A DNA stretch of 64,000 nt from an uncultured Clostridia bacterium (GTDB lineage Bacteria; Bacillota; Clostridia; Christensenellales; CAG-917), in contig CALVKQ010000002.1 in NCBI GenBank assembly GCA_944332815.1, positions 251,787 through 315,786 of the forward strand, read 5' to 3'. Below, one piece after another: positions 39,805 through 49,174 of this stretch; positions within the stretch are counted from its first letter, which is position 1, and every line of letters starts with the position of its first letter. The notes beneath the pieces were generated by a model. It was not told where the DNA came from. It did no database searches and saw nothing but the letters and a program-made list of their open reading frames with translations. The translations under genes and the position numbers were made by a program.

Positions 39805-42800
39805 CTATCTCTGCGCAGGGCGCAGCCCGGAGAAGGCGCTGCCGTCCGCAAGAGCGCGCTCCTGCTCGGCGGCGTCAAAACCGCTCGTCGCACTGTACAT
39901 CATGAAGCGGAAATCCTCCTCCCCTGCGGCAAAGGGAAGCAGTGTTCCCTGCATATAAAGCACGTTGTCCAGGCTGTTCTCCTCCCCTGCGGCAAGCACG
40001 GACAGGTTGACGGAGTACTCCGAAAGCCGCTCGCCGACAAGTGCGGACGTGTCCGCCATGCCGTAGTTTTTGCCGCCGCCGAAAAAGGCTATGCCGCCGT
40101 GCACGTGCTCCCTGCCCCCGAACACCGCCACCATGTCCCCACAGCCCTCCGCGTCGTATTTGCACACCTTCGCGAGCATACGCGATATGTCGAGAGAGAG
40201 GAAGGGCATGAGTTCCGCGCCGCCTCCCGTCAGTTCTATGAGGGTGGAACTGTCCACTGCGGAAAGAGGCTTCCAGTCGTACAGTCTGACATCCCCTTCC
40301 AGCGTGAGCAGCGACGCGTAACTCGTGCCGCCGAGCCCCCTCCACCCCACGGGGGCGAGCATCCCTCCGTCCAGCATGGGACCTGCGAAGGAGCATTCCA
40401 CCCCCACCGAAAACAGCCCGGAGGAGTGGAGCACGCAGTCCTTCAACGTCACGTAGGTGAGGACGAATTTTTCCTCGAAAGCCTCGTCCGTCAGATTTTC
40501 CTGCCCGGGGGAATAGGTGATGCCGTCCGCGGACAGCGAGGGCGACATGAGCTCTCTGTCGTAGTCCGTGCCGACGCCTTGCAGCCTGCCGCGCACCTTG
40601 CGGTTGCTGCCCATCCTCACCAAAAATTCGCGCGCGTGCGATACCACGCAGCTCTCCAACCGCACGTCTATCTTCTCCGCTTCCACGTCCACCGGCGAGC
40701 CTTCGTCCGCGGTGGTCGGCACCCCGTATCTCCCGAAAGCGCGCACGCAGGTCCTGCCGTTCAGTATCCTGCTGTTCAGCACCCTGCAATCCGCCATGAC
40801 TTCCAGCACCGTACCCGTGGTGTTCAACCTGTCCAGCCGCAAAGAGTCGCCGTCGTACAGCCTTTCGTCGCCGCAGCCGCGGAGGATCACGTTGTCTATG
40901 ACCACCCCGTCAGTCCTCACCAAAAAGGCGATGTTGTCCTGCGCCGCCACCGACGCGACGTCTTCCATGGCGGCAAATTCCAAAGGACCGTCAAACAGTT
41001 CGGACTGCGTGATGAGTTCGGCGTTAAGCGTTTTGCCGTTGCCGTAAACGTCCGCGCGGAACTCCATGGCGCACACAACGGTGGGAGTTTCCCTCCCGAG
41101 CGCGAGATGATAGGCGCAGTCCGCGGTGGTGTCTATGCACGAAGTGAGCGCGGAGAGCGCCTCCCGTGACAGACCGCCGTTCGCGTCCGCCATGTCTTCG
41201 CCGAGCAGGATATCCTCCGTCAGCACGACGGGCAGCCCTGCGTTGACGGCACGGTACAGCCCTGCAGAGTCGCCGACGTTCACTCCGTCCGCCACGACGT
41301 CAAGCACGATCGAGGCGGAGATATCCTCGCCGAACACCTCCGCGTGCATCCACTCCGCCCTCACCGTCACCCTGCCCCTCCCTTTCGGGAACATAGTCGG
41401 GACGCCATCTTCCGTCCTCACTTCGGCAAGTTCCGGGTCGGACACGGTGAAGATCACGTCCTCGCAGTCGCCGCCGAAGAGCACGCCGCGCGCGGACATA
41501 AAGGCGAGCGCGCTGCCCGACCTGACGATATCCTCCCCTTCCGCAGTCAGTCCTCCCACCGCCTTGACGCCGCCTATGCCGAAGTCCTCCGCGCTCTCTC
41601 CGAACAAAAACGTCGTGTAACCGCGGACGGTGCAAATGGTGGTTTCCGCCTCCGTCACGCCGCCGCCCGGGAGGGTCGCCGTAACGGAAAGGCTTGCCGT
41701 ACCCTCCGCGACCGCGTCGACGACGGCATATCCCTCACTTTCCCCTATCTCAACCAATTCCGCATTTTGTCCCTTCAAAGCAAACGAATAAACTGTGCCT
41801 TTCGGCAAATTCCCCTCAACGGCATAAGTGATGCGCGTCCCCGTTTTCTGCATATATCCGTCGCCGCTCGCATACCTGCCCCATATGCGGAGCGAGGGAG
41901 TTCCGTAAGTCGCCTCCACCCGACGTTCCTCGCCTCCGGACCTGAAAATCAGCGTCGCCTCGCCGCTCTCGCCCGAGAACAGGATATCCGCCGCGTACTT
42001 CCCTTCCGCGAGCCTGCGCACCTTCACGCTCTCCGCGCCGTTAGGCAACGGGGAGGGGCATACGGGCGGCGCGGCGCTCTCGATGAACACCGTCGCTTCC
42101 ATTCCGCCCACATTGACAGCGGCGTCGCCGAGGTTGCCCTGCACGGTCATGCCCTCCGCGCTTTCCACCTTTACCAGCAACGTCGTGCGGCGCGCCCCCT
42201 CCGCCGCAGGCGTCATCTCCGCTTCTACGATATATTCCCCGGAGAAATACGCTTCCGCCCTGCCCGTGACGGGATGTACGCTCATCCCCTCCGCGACGCT
42301 TTCCTCCCCTCTGCCGCGCACGGAAAAACGGACGTCGGGGGAAAGCCCCGTCGGCTGTGTGTTCATCGCGACGGTATAACTGCCTGCGCGGAGAGTGGTT
42401 TCGTAGTCTATCCCGTCCTCTGCGGAGGGGGTGACGGCGACGGAGCCGCCTTCCTCGTCGCGCACCTCGGGCACGGCTCCCGTCACCCCCGAACTCACCA
42501 CGTTCACGATGACGCTCGCCTTATGTCCGCCGTCGTGAGTGACCGCGGTCAGCTTGACCAGCCCCGTGCGGACGGGGAGGATAAGCCCGTCCTCTTTCAG
42601 CTCTATCTCCCCCTCCACGCTGCCCTCCACCTGCGTGAGTTCGAGGTCGTAACCGCGGTTCGCTGCGCCCTGCGGAAGCACTTCGACAAAGACGCGTTTG
42701 CCCTCCTCGTCCGCCATATCCACGGTCATTACGCCGTCCACGGCGTCGGAGTTTATCCTCACCCCCGAAACGGGGATGCGCACGCTCACCGCTGCCGCAT

Positions 42801-42873
42801 GAGTGAACGCCGTCAGCATGAAGAGTATCGTCACGGGCAACAACGCCACCAGCACGAGCAATTTGTTTTTCAT
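39805..42873 (-). CDS. Large secreted protein with Ig-like and probable beta-helix domains
   Basis: 1022 residues. An N-terminal signal peptide (NKLLVLVALLPVTILFMLTAF) is visible without a lipobox, and no sortase motif or C-terminal anchor is seen, although an N-terminal membrane anchor is possible. Residues 30-430 read as several beta-rich Ig-like modules (VRIPVSGVRINSDAVDG; LVKLTAVTHDGGHKASVIVNVV). About 530-950 show strand repeats such as NVILRGCGDERLYDG and LNSRILNGRTCVRAFG that suggest a parallel beta-helix. It overlaps the ABC permease gene by 4 bases, implying a joint role at the envelope. Confidence 0.85.
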   Translation of the reverse strand: MKNKLLVLVALLPVTILFMLTAFTHAAAVSVRIPVSGVRINSDAVDGVMTVDMADEEGKRVFVEVLPQGAANRGYDLELTQVEGSVEGEIELKEDGLILPVRTGLVKLTAVTHDGGHKASVIVNVVSSGVTGAVPEVRDEEGGSVAVTPSAEDGIDYETTLRAGSYTVAMNTQPTGLSPDVRFSVRGRGEESVAEGMSVHPVTGRAEAYFSGEYIVEAEMTPAAEGARRTTLLVKVESAEGMTVQGNLGDAAVNVGGMEATVFIESAAPPVCPSPLPNGAESVKVRRLAEGKYAADILFSGESGEATLIFRSGGEERRVEATYGTPSLRIWGRYASGDGYMQKTGTRITYAVEGNLPKGTVYSFALKGQNAELVEIGESEGYAVVDAVAEGTASLSVTATLPGGGVTEAETTICTVRGYTTFLFGESAEDFGIGGVKAVGGLTAEGEDIVRSGSALAFMSARGVLFGGDCEDVIFTVSDPELAEVRTEDGVPTMFPKGRGRVTVRAEWMHAEVFGEDISASIVLDVVADGVNVGDSAGLYRAVNAGLPVVLTEDILLGEDMADANGGLSREALSALTSCIDTTADCAYHLALGRETPTVVCAMEFRADVYGNGKTLNAELITQSELFDGPLEFAAMEDVASVAAQDNIAFLVRTDGVVIDNVILRGCGDERLYDGDSLRLDRLNTTGTVLEVMADCRVLNSRILNGRTCVRAFGRYGVPTTADEGSPVDVEAEKIDVRLESCVVSHAREFLVRMGSNRKVRGRLQGVGTDYDRELMSPSLSADGITYSPGQENLTDEAFEEKFVLTYVTLKDCVLHSSGLFSVGVECSFAGPMLDGGMLAPVGWRGLGGTSYASLLTLEGDVRLYDWKPLSAVDSSTLIELTGGGAELMPFLSLDISRMLAKVCKYDAEGCGDMVAVFGGREHVHGGIAFFGGGKNYGMADTSALVGERLSEYSVNLSVLAAGEENSLDNVLYMQGTLLPFAAGEEDFRFMMYSATSGFDAAEQERALADGSAFSGLRPAQR

Positions 42874-44546
42874 ACCGAAGCCTCCCCTGCTCTCGCGTAT
42901 GTCCTGTCCAACCGCCCGAACAGATAGAGGGACGCTGCTGCGAGCGATACCGCCGCAACGGCGAGGGGCAGCGCACGCTCGAACACGCGCGCGATCTCCT
43001 CCCCCTCACTGAAACGCAGATATATCCCCCCGAGGAAGGTCGCGACCCCCAGCGCGAGCGCGACGAGCACGCCTGCCGCAACTGGCAGCGCCGCGCCGCA
43101 TTCACCGCCTTTCTTGGAGTGCTTCCCGACGCGTCCGCGCCTCATCCCCCACCCGAAAGCGAAGAAAGCCTGCGCCGAGGCAAGGCACGCTCCCACCGCA
43201 CCGAACACCGCCGCGTCTGCGGCGTTCAGTTTCCCCGTGCACCACAGCGTGACCGCGCTTGCCGCCACTGCCGCCACGGAGGGGAGAAGATGCACCGCGG
43301 CTTTTGCCCACACCACCTCGCGGCAGCCTAACGGTAGGGTTTTAATGGTCATGAACTCCGCGTCGGGAAGGCACGCCTGCGCGCAGGAAGAGTTCGCGAG
43401 CGCGAGGAAGGTCATCCCGAAGAACATCGCCACGGGCAGGGCGACGTCCGCCGCCAGCATCGACCGCACGGGTTTTAAGAAGACGTCCGTGCAACAGTAC
43501 ACCGCAAAAGGCATGAGCGCAGCCACGGTCACCCAGCCGAAAGCTCCCTGCGGCGAGCGCAACGCCGAAAGCGCTTCCCTGCGCACCAATGCGGCAAAAG
43601 CAGGCAGAGGCGAAGGGGCGCGTCCCCTTTTGCCGCTCTCCCCCTGTCCGAACAGTCTGCCCTGCGCGGCAGGCACGGTCACAAGTCCGCCCACTGCGCA
43701 GGAGAGCAAACAGAGCGCCGCCGTGCCGCATACCGCCGCCGCTGCCGCTCCCCCGTCCCCTTCCGTCACCGCCGCGAACAAACTGCCCGGGAAGAGAAAA
43801 CGGCTCGCTTCCGCAAGCTCCTCCGCCGCCCCTGCCGCAGACGAAGAGGGATAGCCTTCCCACACCGACGCGTCCGCCGCCGCAGAGAGCACGACGGCGT
43901 ACAGTGCGCACGCCGCAAAGGATACGGCAACGGCAAATAACAGCGCGACGAGCGGACGGGAACTCAAAAACCGCGCAACCGCCCTCACGGGAAGAGCAAA
44001 AAGACTGCCCGTGAAATACGCCGCGGAAGGGAGCAGAAAGAGGACGGGCAGCGCGGAAAAGTAAAAACTTTCATCCGCGGACGTCCCCACCCCCACTGCC
44101 GCCGCCGCGACCGCCAGCGCGCACGCCGAAGAAACTCCCTTCCTCACCCAAAGCCACATGCTTTCGCCGATATAGACGGACACGGGCGAGAGAGGGAGAG
44201 CGGCGATAAGCCGTACCCTCTCCGACCGAAAGAACCTCTCCGCCGTGGCGCACGCCGCGTCCGCCGCCCCTGCGAGGAATACCGCAAAAAACAGCAGCGC
44301 GCATAATTCCTCCCTCCGCGCGGTGGGATCGAACTCACCCGAAACCTCCGCCGCCGAGTACATCGCCGCAAACTTTGAAAGCAGCATCCCGACCACCGCC
44401 GCCGCAAAAAGGGCGAGCGCCGCCGAACATACCTTGCCGGGTATGCCGCACTCCCCGGGAGCCCTCCCGAATGCGCGGAGTTCGCTCGCAGTCCCGTGCC
44501 GAACGAGGATCGCCGCCCCACGTGCGACCTCTCTCAACCGCCGCAT
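42870..44546 (-). CDS. ABC transporter permease
   Basis: 558 residues with about twelve hydrophobic segments and no ATPase motif. The Ala-rich composition and membrane spacing resemble ABC-2 type exporter permeases with a doubled membrane domain. The ATG at 44546 overlaps the end of the ATPase gene by 13 bases; upstream in-frame ATGs lie within the ATPase gene and are less likely. The adjacent ATPase provides the motor. Substrate unknown; the 4-base overlap with the secreted protein gene downstream links the three genes. Confidence 0.82.
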   Translation of the reverse strand: MRRLREVARGAAILVRHGTASELRAFGRAPGECGIPGKVCSAALALFAAAVVGMLLSKFAAMYSAAEVSGEFDPTARREELCALLFFAVFLAGAADAACATAERFFRSERVRLIAALPLSPVSVYIGESMWLWVRKGVSSACALAVAAAAVGVGTSADESFYFSALPVLFLLPSAAYFTGSLFALPVRAVARFLSSRPLVALLFAVAVSFAACALYAVVLSAAADASVWEGYPSSSAAGAAEELAEASRFLFPGSLFAAVTEGDGGAAAAAVCGTAALCLLSCAVGGLVTVPAAQGRLFGQGESGKRGRAPSPLPAFAALVRREALSALRSPQGAFGWVTVAALMPFAVYCCTDVFLKPVRSMLAADVALPVAMFFGMTFLALANSSCAQACLPDAEFMTIKTLPLGCREVVWAKAAVHLLPSVAAVAASAVTLWCTGKLNAADAAVFGAVGACLASAQAFFAFGWGMRRGRVGKHSKKGGECGAALPVAAGVLVALALGVATFLGGIYLRFSEGEEIARVFERALPLAVAAVSLAAASLYLFGRLDRTYARAGEASV

Positions 44547-45250
44547 ACGCGCTCTCCTCCCGATGGGAGGACTATCCTCCCCTTTTCCAGCGTTATCACC
44601 CGGTCGCAGACTCTTTCCACCGCGCGCGCATCGTGAGTGGCGAAAAGCACGGCTCTCCCCTCCGCCGCCCATCTGTGCATGAGCTCGCAAAGCGCGTCCG
44701 CAGCCTCCGCGTCCAACCCGAGCATAGGCTCGTCCAATATCCAAAGTTCCGGAGAATGCACCAGGCTGCCCATAATGCAGAGCTTTTGCTTCATGCCGTG
44801 GGAGTAGCTGCCCACGGGAGAGTCCAGCCTGCCCGTCATCTTAAAGAGCGCGGCATACTCCGCGACGCGCGCCTCTCTTTCCTCCCTGCCCACGCCGAAC
44901 ACGTCCGCGATGAAAGAGATGTACTCCCTGCCCGTCATTCTGTCGAACACGGCGTGGTCGTCCGTGACGAAACCCAGTCTGCGCTTCGCCGCTCTGCCGT
45001 CGCCCACCAGCGCTTCGCCGCAGACGTACACTTCTCCGCTATCCTTCGCCAGCCTGCCCGTGACGCATCCGAGGGTGGTGGACTTGCCTGCGCCGTTACG
45101 CCCCGTGAGCCCCACGACCTCCCCTCTCGCCACGCGGAAAGATATCCCGTTCACGGCGTGCTCCTCCGTGTGGGGATATCTCTTTTTCAGCTCTCTCACA
45201 ACGAGGGCATCCTCGGCGGCAGCCGCCGCACCCGAACAAAAATTTTTCAT
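44534..45250 (-). CDS. ABC transporter ATP-binding protein
   Basis: 238 residues. Walker A GRNGAGKST, Q-loop region GFVTDDHAVFDRMTG, signature as SYSHGMKQKL (a Tyr-Ser-His-Gly variant of LSGGQ, common in exporters), Walker B LWILDEPMLGLD and switch His in FATHDARAVE. The start is placed at 45250, where GAGG lies 5 bases upstream; an in-frame ATG at 45265 is an alternative. First gene of the ATPase-permease-secreted protein operon. Confidence 0.9.
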   Translation of the reverse strand: MKNFCSGAAAAAEDALVVRELKKRYPHTEEHAVNGISFRVARGEVVGLTGRNGAGKSTTLGCVTGRLAKDSGEVYVCGEALVGDGRAAKRRLGFVTDDHAVFDRMTGREYISFIADVFGVGREEREARVAEYAALFKMTGRLDSPVGSYSHGMKQKLCIMGSLVHSPELWILDEPMLGLDAEAADALCELMHRWAAEGRAVLFATHDARAVERVCDRVITLEKGRIVLPSGGERVCGG

Positions 45251-45386
45251 CGCCGCCTCGCTCATATATATGCCACACGCCGCGGATGGGGAATGCCGCG
45301 CGCGGCGCACACGGCTATCTTCTGCGTTCGCGCAAAAAAAATGCCGTGCGATATGCTTTCGGGGAGGTTTTGGTGCCTCTTACGGC

Positions 45387-45415
45387 TTGCAATTTATACG
45401 GAAATAAGCTATACT
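45387..45415 (+). promoter_or_regulatory. Promoter of the FHA-ABC transporter operon
   Basis: TTGCAA (45387-45392), a 17-base spacer and TATACT (45410-45415) form a SigA-type promoter about 44 bases before the start codon. Confidence 0.7.
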
Positions 45416-45458
45416 CATACGGATATATACGCACGAGTATATAGGCACGGGAGCGCAC

Positions 45459-47630
45459 ATGAGCAACATCATCCTGAAAATAGGCAACGGCGAACTTTTC
45501 GACTTCTTCGACAGCGAAACGAAGAAGGAGTTTATCGTCGGCTCAAAACGCACCTGCGACGTGGTGATAAAAGGTTTCCTTGCCGCCCCCGAACAGCTCC
45601 GCTTCATTCAGAAAAACAACGTCTGGTACGTCGAGGACCTCACCCCGGAGGGGCACAAGTCCGAGGTGCTGATAGGCGGCAAACGCTTCAAACGCCCCGT
45701 CGTCCGCTTCGACGGCGACATCGTGATAAGAAAGGTGGGCGAAAAAAAGGGGGACGGCGTGAAGATATCCGCCGTCAAAAAGATAAACCGCAGGCGCAGC
45801 GGCTCCAACTTCGACCTCACCCAAAAGACCCTCACCGTCGTGGGCAGCGACGCTTCCTGCGACATAGTGGTGAACAACCCCATGGTGTCGGACAAGCATT
45901 TCCGCATCGTCTATGACGGGTCGGACTACTACATCGAAGACCTCAGGAGCATCAACGGCACTTTCGTCAACAACCGACGCATCCGCCGCGCCAAACTGGG
46001 GGACTATGACCGCATCTCGATACCTTCGGCGGCGTACACCTTCTTTGACCGCAAGCTGCTTTACTCCACCTCGCCGGCAGGCATACAGGTGGACGCGGTG
46101 GGCGTCACCAAAGAGGTGCCCGACCGCAACTCTCACGGGCGAATAAAGCTGGTGAACGGGGTTTCTTTCCGCGTGGAACCGGGCGCGTTCGTCGCGGTGG
46201 TGGGCGGCTCGGGCACGGGCAAGTCCACTCTGCTGGACTGCCTTAACGGCATCCGACCGGCGACGGGCGGCGGCATCTATTACGACACCAATAACTACTA
46301 CGACAACATCAAATCCTACAAAAACGTCATCGGTTACGTCCCCCAGCGCGACATCATGCACGACGACCTCACCGTGGAAAGAGGGCTTTACTACACGGCG
46401 ATGCTCCGCGTGCGCACGAATATGTCGCGCGAGGAGGTCAAACAGCGCGTGCAGGAGGCGATCGCGGACGTCAGGCTGACGGGACGCGAAAAATTGAAGA
46501 TATCCTCCCTTTCGGGCGGACAGCGCAAGCGCGTTTCCATAGCCATGGAACTGCTCTCCGACCCCAAGGTCATCTTCCTGGACGAGCCCACGAGCGGACT
46601 CTCCCCCGACCTCGACCTCGAAATGATGGATCTGCTCAAAGAGCTTGCCGCAAAAGGACGCACCATCATCGTCATCACGCACGCGATGGAGAACCTGGAC
46701 AAGTGCGACAAGATAGCCTTCCTCGGCAAAAACGGCAGGCTTTGTTTCTACGGCGAGCACAAGGAGGTCTTCCGCTACTTCAACCGCAAGAATTACTCGC
46801 GCATATTCGCCGCGCTTAATGACGAAACCGTCTGCGCCTACTTCGAACACAAGTACCGCTCGACGGACTACTACAAGGAATTGTACGCCTCCTTCTGCGA
46901 GCTTTATCCCGACGCGAAGGAGAATATGCTCCCTCCCGAAACGGGCAGAAAGACGCTGCGGCAAACGGCGGAGGAGGCAAACGCCGTGCAGCCGCCCACG
47001 CGCCGCACCCTTTCGGACGTGCTGGCAGGCTTAAAGAAAAAACTGCGCTCCAAGGCGGAGGAATCCCCCGAGAGCGAGGAACAAGCGCCCCGGATCTCCG
47101 CGCAGACCGACGCGGAGGACGAAGAGGCCGCGCGCGCCGAAACCGCGGAAACGCAGACGGACGAGGGCGCGGAAGCGAGGGAGGAAGCCGCCGCCGATAA
47201 GGCGCGTCGGGACGAGGCGGAGGAAGTCCCGGCAAAGGAGCAGACCGCGCAGGAAGCTCTCTCCTCTCCCGACAAAAAGAACGGCAGGCGCAAGAAAAAG
47301 AGCGCGGAGGAAAGGGAGCAAAACGCAGAACCCTCGGAGCAGACCTCAACCGCCGAAGAAGAGGAGAACTCCCCCTCCGGAAAGGGTGCGGAAGAGACGA
47401 CCGCCTCCCCTTCCGAGGAAGAGGCGGAAAACACTAAACCGCATGATGAACAGCCGCAAACGGCGGATAAACCCGTCGAAACGGCGGACGAGGGCGCGGA
47501 CGCTCCTCCCGTTCAACTGACGGAAAAGCGCAGAGGCGGCAGGCGTAAAAAGGCTGTCGCGGAGCCTGTCGCGGACACGGGCGCGGAAGCCGCGTCAAAG
47601 GAGGAAACACACGATGAAGAAGACGCGTGA
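45459..47630 (+). CDS. ABC ATPase with two N-terminal FHA domains (ABCG-like)
   Basis: 723 residues. Two FHA-like domains (about 5-95 and 122-195); the second has the phosphothreonine-binding pattern VVGSDASCDIVVNN, VSDKHFRI and RSINGTFVNN, while the first is degenerate. The ABC domain follows: Walker A GGSGTGKST at 249-257, Q-loop GYVPQRD, signature LSGGQRKR at 351-358, Walker B VIFLDEP and ITHAM. The last about 210 residues are a low-complexity Glu/Ala-rich tail with basic patches (NGRRKKKSAEE), probably disordered. FHA domains suggest control by Ser/Thr phosphorylation. The permease gene overlaps its end. Confidence 0.93.
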   Translation: MSNIILKIGNGELFDFFDSETKKEFIVGSKRTCDVVIKGFLAAPEQLRFIQKNNVWYVEDLTPEGHKSEVLIGGKRFKRPVVRFDGDIVIRKVGEKKGDGVKISAVKKINRRRSGSNFDLTQKTLTVVGSDASCDIVVNNPMVSDKHFRIVYDGSDYYIEDLRSINGTFVNNRRIRRAKLGDYDRISIPSAAYTFFDRKLLYSTSPAGIQVDAVGVTKEVPDRNSHGRIKLVNGVSFRVEPGAFVAVVGGSGTGKSTLLDCLNGIRPATGGGIYYDTNNYYDNIKSYKNVIGYVPQRDIMHDDLTVERGLYYTAMLRVRTNMSREEVKQRVQEAIADVRLTGREKLKISSLSGGQRKRVSIAMELLSDPKVIFLDEPTSGLSPDLDLEMMDLLKELAAKGRTIIVITHAMENLDKCDKIAFLGKNGRLCFYGEHKEVFRYFNRKNYSRIFAALNDETVCAYFEHKYRSTDYYKELYASFCELYPDAKENMLPPETGRKTLRQTAEEANAVQPPTRRTLSDVLAGLKKKLRSKAEESPESEEQAPRISAQTDAEDEEAARAETAETQTDEGAEAREEAAADKARRDEAEEVPAKEQTAQEALSSPDKKNGRRKKKSAEEREQNAEPSEQTSTAEEEENSPSGKGAEETTASPSEEEAENTKPHDEQPQTADKPVETADEGADAPPVQLTEKRRGGRRKKAVAEPVADTGAEAASKEETHDEEDA

Positions 47631-48417
47631 TTACTCCGCCCGAAAAAATCTGCTGCAATTCCGCGTGCTGCTCACGCGTTATCTGCAACAGATAGTCACC
47701 AACCCGTGGTTCATCATCCCCCTCATCCTGCAACCTGCGGTGATGCTCATCATCACCTCGCTGGTGTATGAAGACGGAACGTTCTACGAGCCGTGGAAGC
47801 ACCTCGGCGCCATCCACAGCACTCCCTTCCTGCTGGTGCTGTCCGCCGCTCTCATGGGGCTGCTGAACAGCTACCGCGAGATATGCAAGGAACGGGACGT
47901 GCTGCAACGCGAGGTGTTCGGCGGCATGGACATCGTGGCGTATCTTGCCTCCAAGGTGACCGCCCTTGCCATAGTGGGGTTCGTGCAGTCCCTCGTCATC
48001 ACTTTCGGCTCGCTCGCGTTCATCGACTATAACCTGTCCGACCCGGCGTTCTCGCTGTTCTTCATGCTGGTGGCGGTGTTCCTGACCAACTACTGCGTGA
48101 CGGCACTGGGGCTGCTGGTGTCCGCCCTTTTGCGAAAGTCCGAGAGCGCGATCCTGCCCGTGCTGGTCATAATCCTCATGCAGGTGGTGTGCGCGGGCTC
48201 TCTCATCGAATTCAAGGAGATGCCCATCAAAGTGGTCTATTTCTTCACCCCAACGATGTACGGCACCGCCGTCTACGGCAACGTGCTCAACATCACCATG
48301 CGCGAGATATACGACTACAATATGTACTTCTGTCTGGCAATGCTCGTCGTGTATGCGATAGTGTTCCACGTGCTCACAGTGCTGAAACTCAAATACGATT
48401 ACCGCACCAAAGATTAA
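47614..48417 (+). CDS. ABC-2 type permease, partner of the FHA-ABC ATPase
   Basis: 267 residues with six hydrophobic segments in the ABCG-like permease pattern: a basic N-terminus, NPWFIIPLILQPAVMLIITSLV, then SAALMGLLNSYREICKERDVLQREVFGGMDIVAYLASKVT with the coupling helix, and four further segments. It overlaps the preceding ATPase gene by 17 bases in another frame, so the two are one transporter. In the FHA-ABCG family ATPase and permease are often fused; here they are separate. Substrate unknown. Confidence 0.88.
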   Translation: MKKTRDYSARKNLLQFRVLLTRYLQQIVTNPWFIIPLILQPAVMLIITSLVYEDGTFYEPWKHLGAIHSTPFLLVLSAALMGLLNSYREICKERDVLQREVFGGMDIVAYLASKVTALAIVGFVQSLVITFGSLAFIDYNLSDPAFSLFFMLVAVFLTNYCVTALGLLVSALLRKSESAILPVLVIILMQVVCAGSLIEFKEMPIKVVYFFTPTMYGTAVYGNVLNITMREIYDYNMYFCLAMLVVYAIVFHVLTVLKLKYDYRTKD

Positions 48418-48441
48418 GGGCAAAAGATCAAAGGAGAAGTT

Positions 48442-49173
48442 ATGCTCAAACTCGAACATATATATTACGACGTCGACGCCGACCGCCCCGACAAGGCGCG
48501 GCACATACTGTCCGACGTGTCGCTGGAATTTCCCGACCGCACCGTCACCGTCATAACGGGACATAACGGCAGCGGCAAATCCACGCTGGTCAAACTCATC
48601 ATGGGCATCGACCGCCCCGCTTCCGGGAAGATACTCTTCGACGGCGAGGACGTCACGGACGCTTCCGTCACCGAACGCGCGCTGAAGGGGTTCACCCTCG
48701 CCTTCCAACAGCCCGTGCGCTTCAAGGGCATCACGGTGCGCGACCTGCTCAACGCCGCCTGCCGTAAAAAGTGCAGCACGGGGGAAGCGTGCAAGTATCT
48801 TTACACCGTCGGGCTCTGCGCCAAGGACTATATCGACCGTCCCGTGGACGACACCCTCTCCGGCGGCGAACTCAAACGCATAGAGCTAGCCACCGCCCTC
48901 GCGAAAGGCGGAGAGGTCTTCCTCCTGGACGAACCCGAAGCAGGCATAGACCTTTGGAGCTTTGACGAACTGGTGGGGGTGTTCGACAAACTGCGCGACA
49001 AGACTGTCATCATCGTCAGCCATCAGAATAAGATATTGCAAGCCGCAGACAGGATAGTCGTCCTCAACTCCGCCGCGCAGCCCGTCGTGGGCACGCGCGA
49101 CGAGATACTGCCCGGGCTTACGGACACGGGTGCGCCCTACTGCCGCCGCACACCGACTAAGGAACAGGAATGA
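48442..49173 (+). CDS. smsC: SmsC/SufC-like ATPase for iron-sulfur cluster assembly
   Basis: 243 residues. Walker A GHNGSGKST at 40-48, signature LSGGELKRIELA at 139-150 and Walker B VFLLDEPEAGIDLWSF, the last being the SufC form. It pairs with the SufB/D-like gene one base downstream. The two-gene SmsC-SmsB set is the minimal ancestor-like SUF system described in Clostridia and archaea. AGGAG lies before the ATG. No cysteine desulfurase, SufU or SufD is adjacent. Confidence 0.9.
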   Translation: MLKLEHIYYDVDADRPDKARHILSDVSLEFPDRTVTVITGHNGSGKSTLVKLIMGIDRPASGKILFDGEDVTDASVTERALKGFTLAFQQPVRFKGITVRDLLNAACRKKCSTGEACKYLYTVGLCAKDYIDRPVDDTLSGGELKRIELATALAKGGEVFLLDEPEAGIDLWSFDELVGVFDKLRDKTVIIVSHQNKILQAADRIVVLNSAAQPVVGTRDEILPGLTDTGAPYCRRTPTKEQE

Positions 49174-49174
49174 T

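Noticed and set aside
41344..42927. Long plus-strand open frame antisense to the secreted protein gene
   Set aside because: Arg/His-rich shadow; the minus-strand gene has a signal peptide and overlaps its operon partner.
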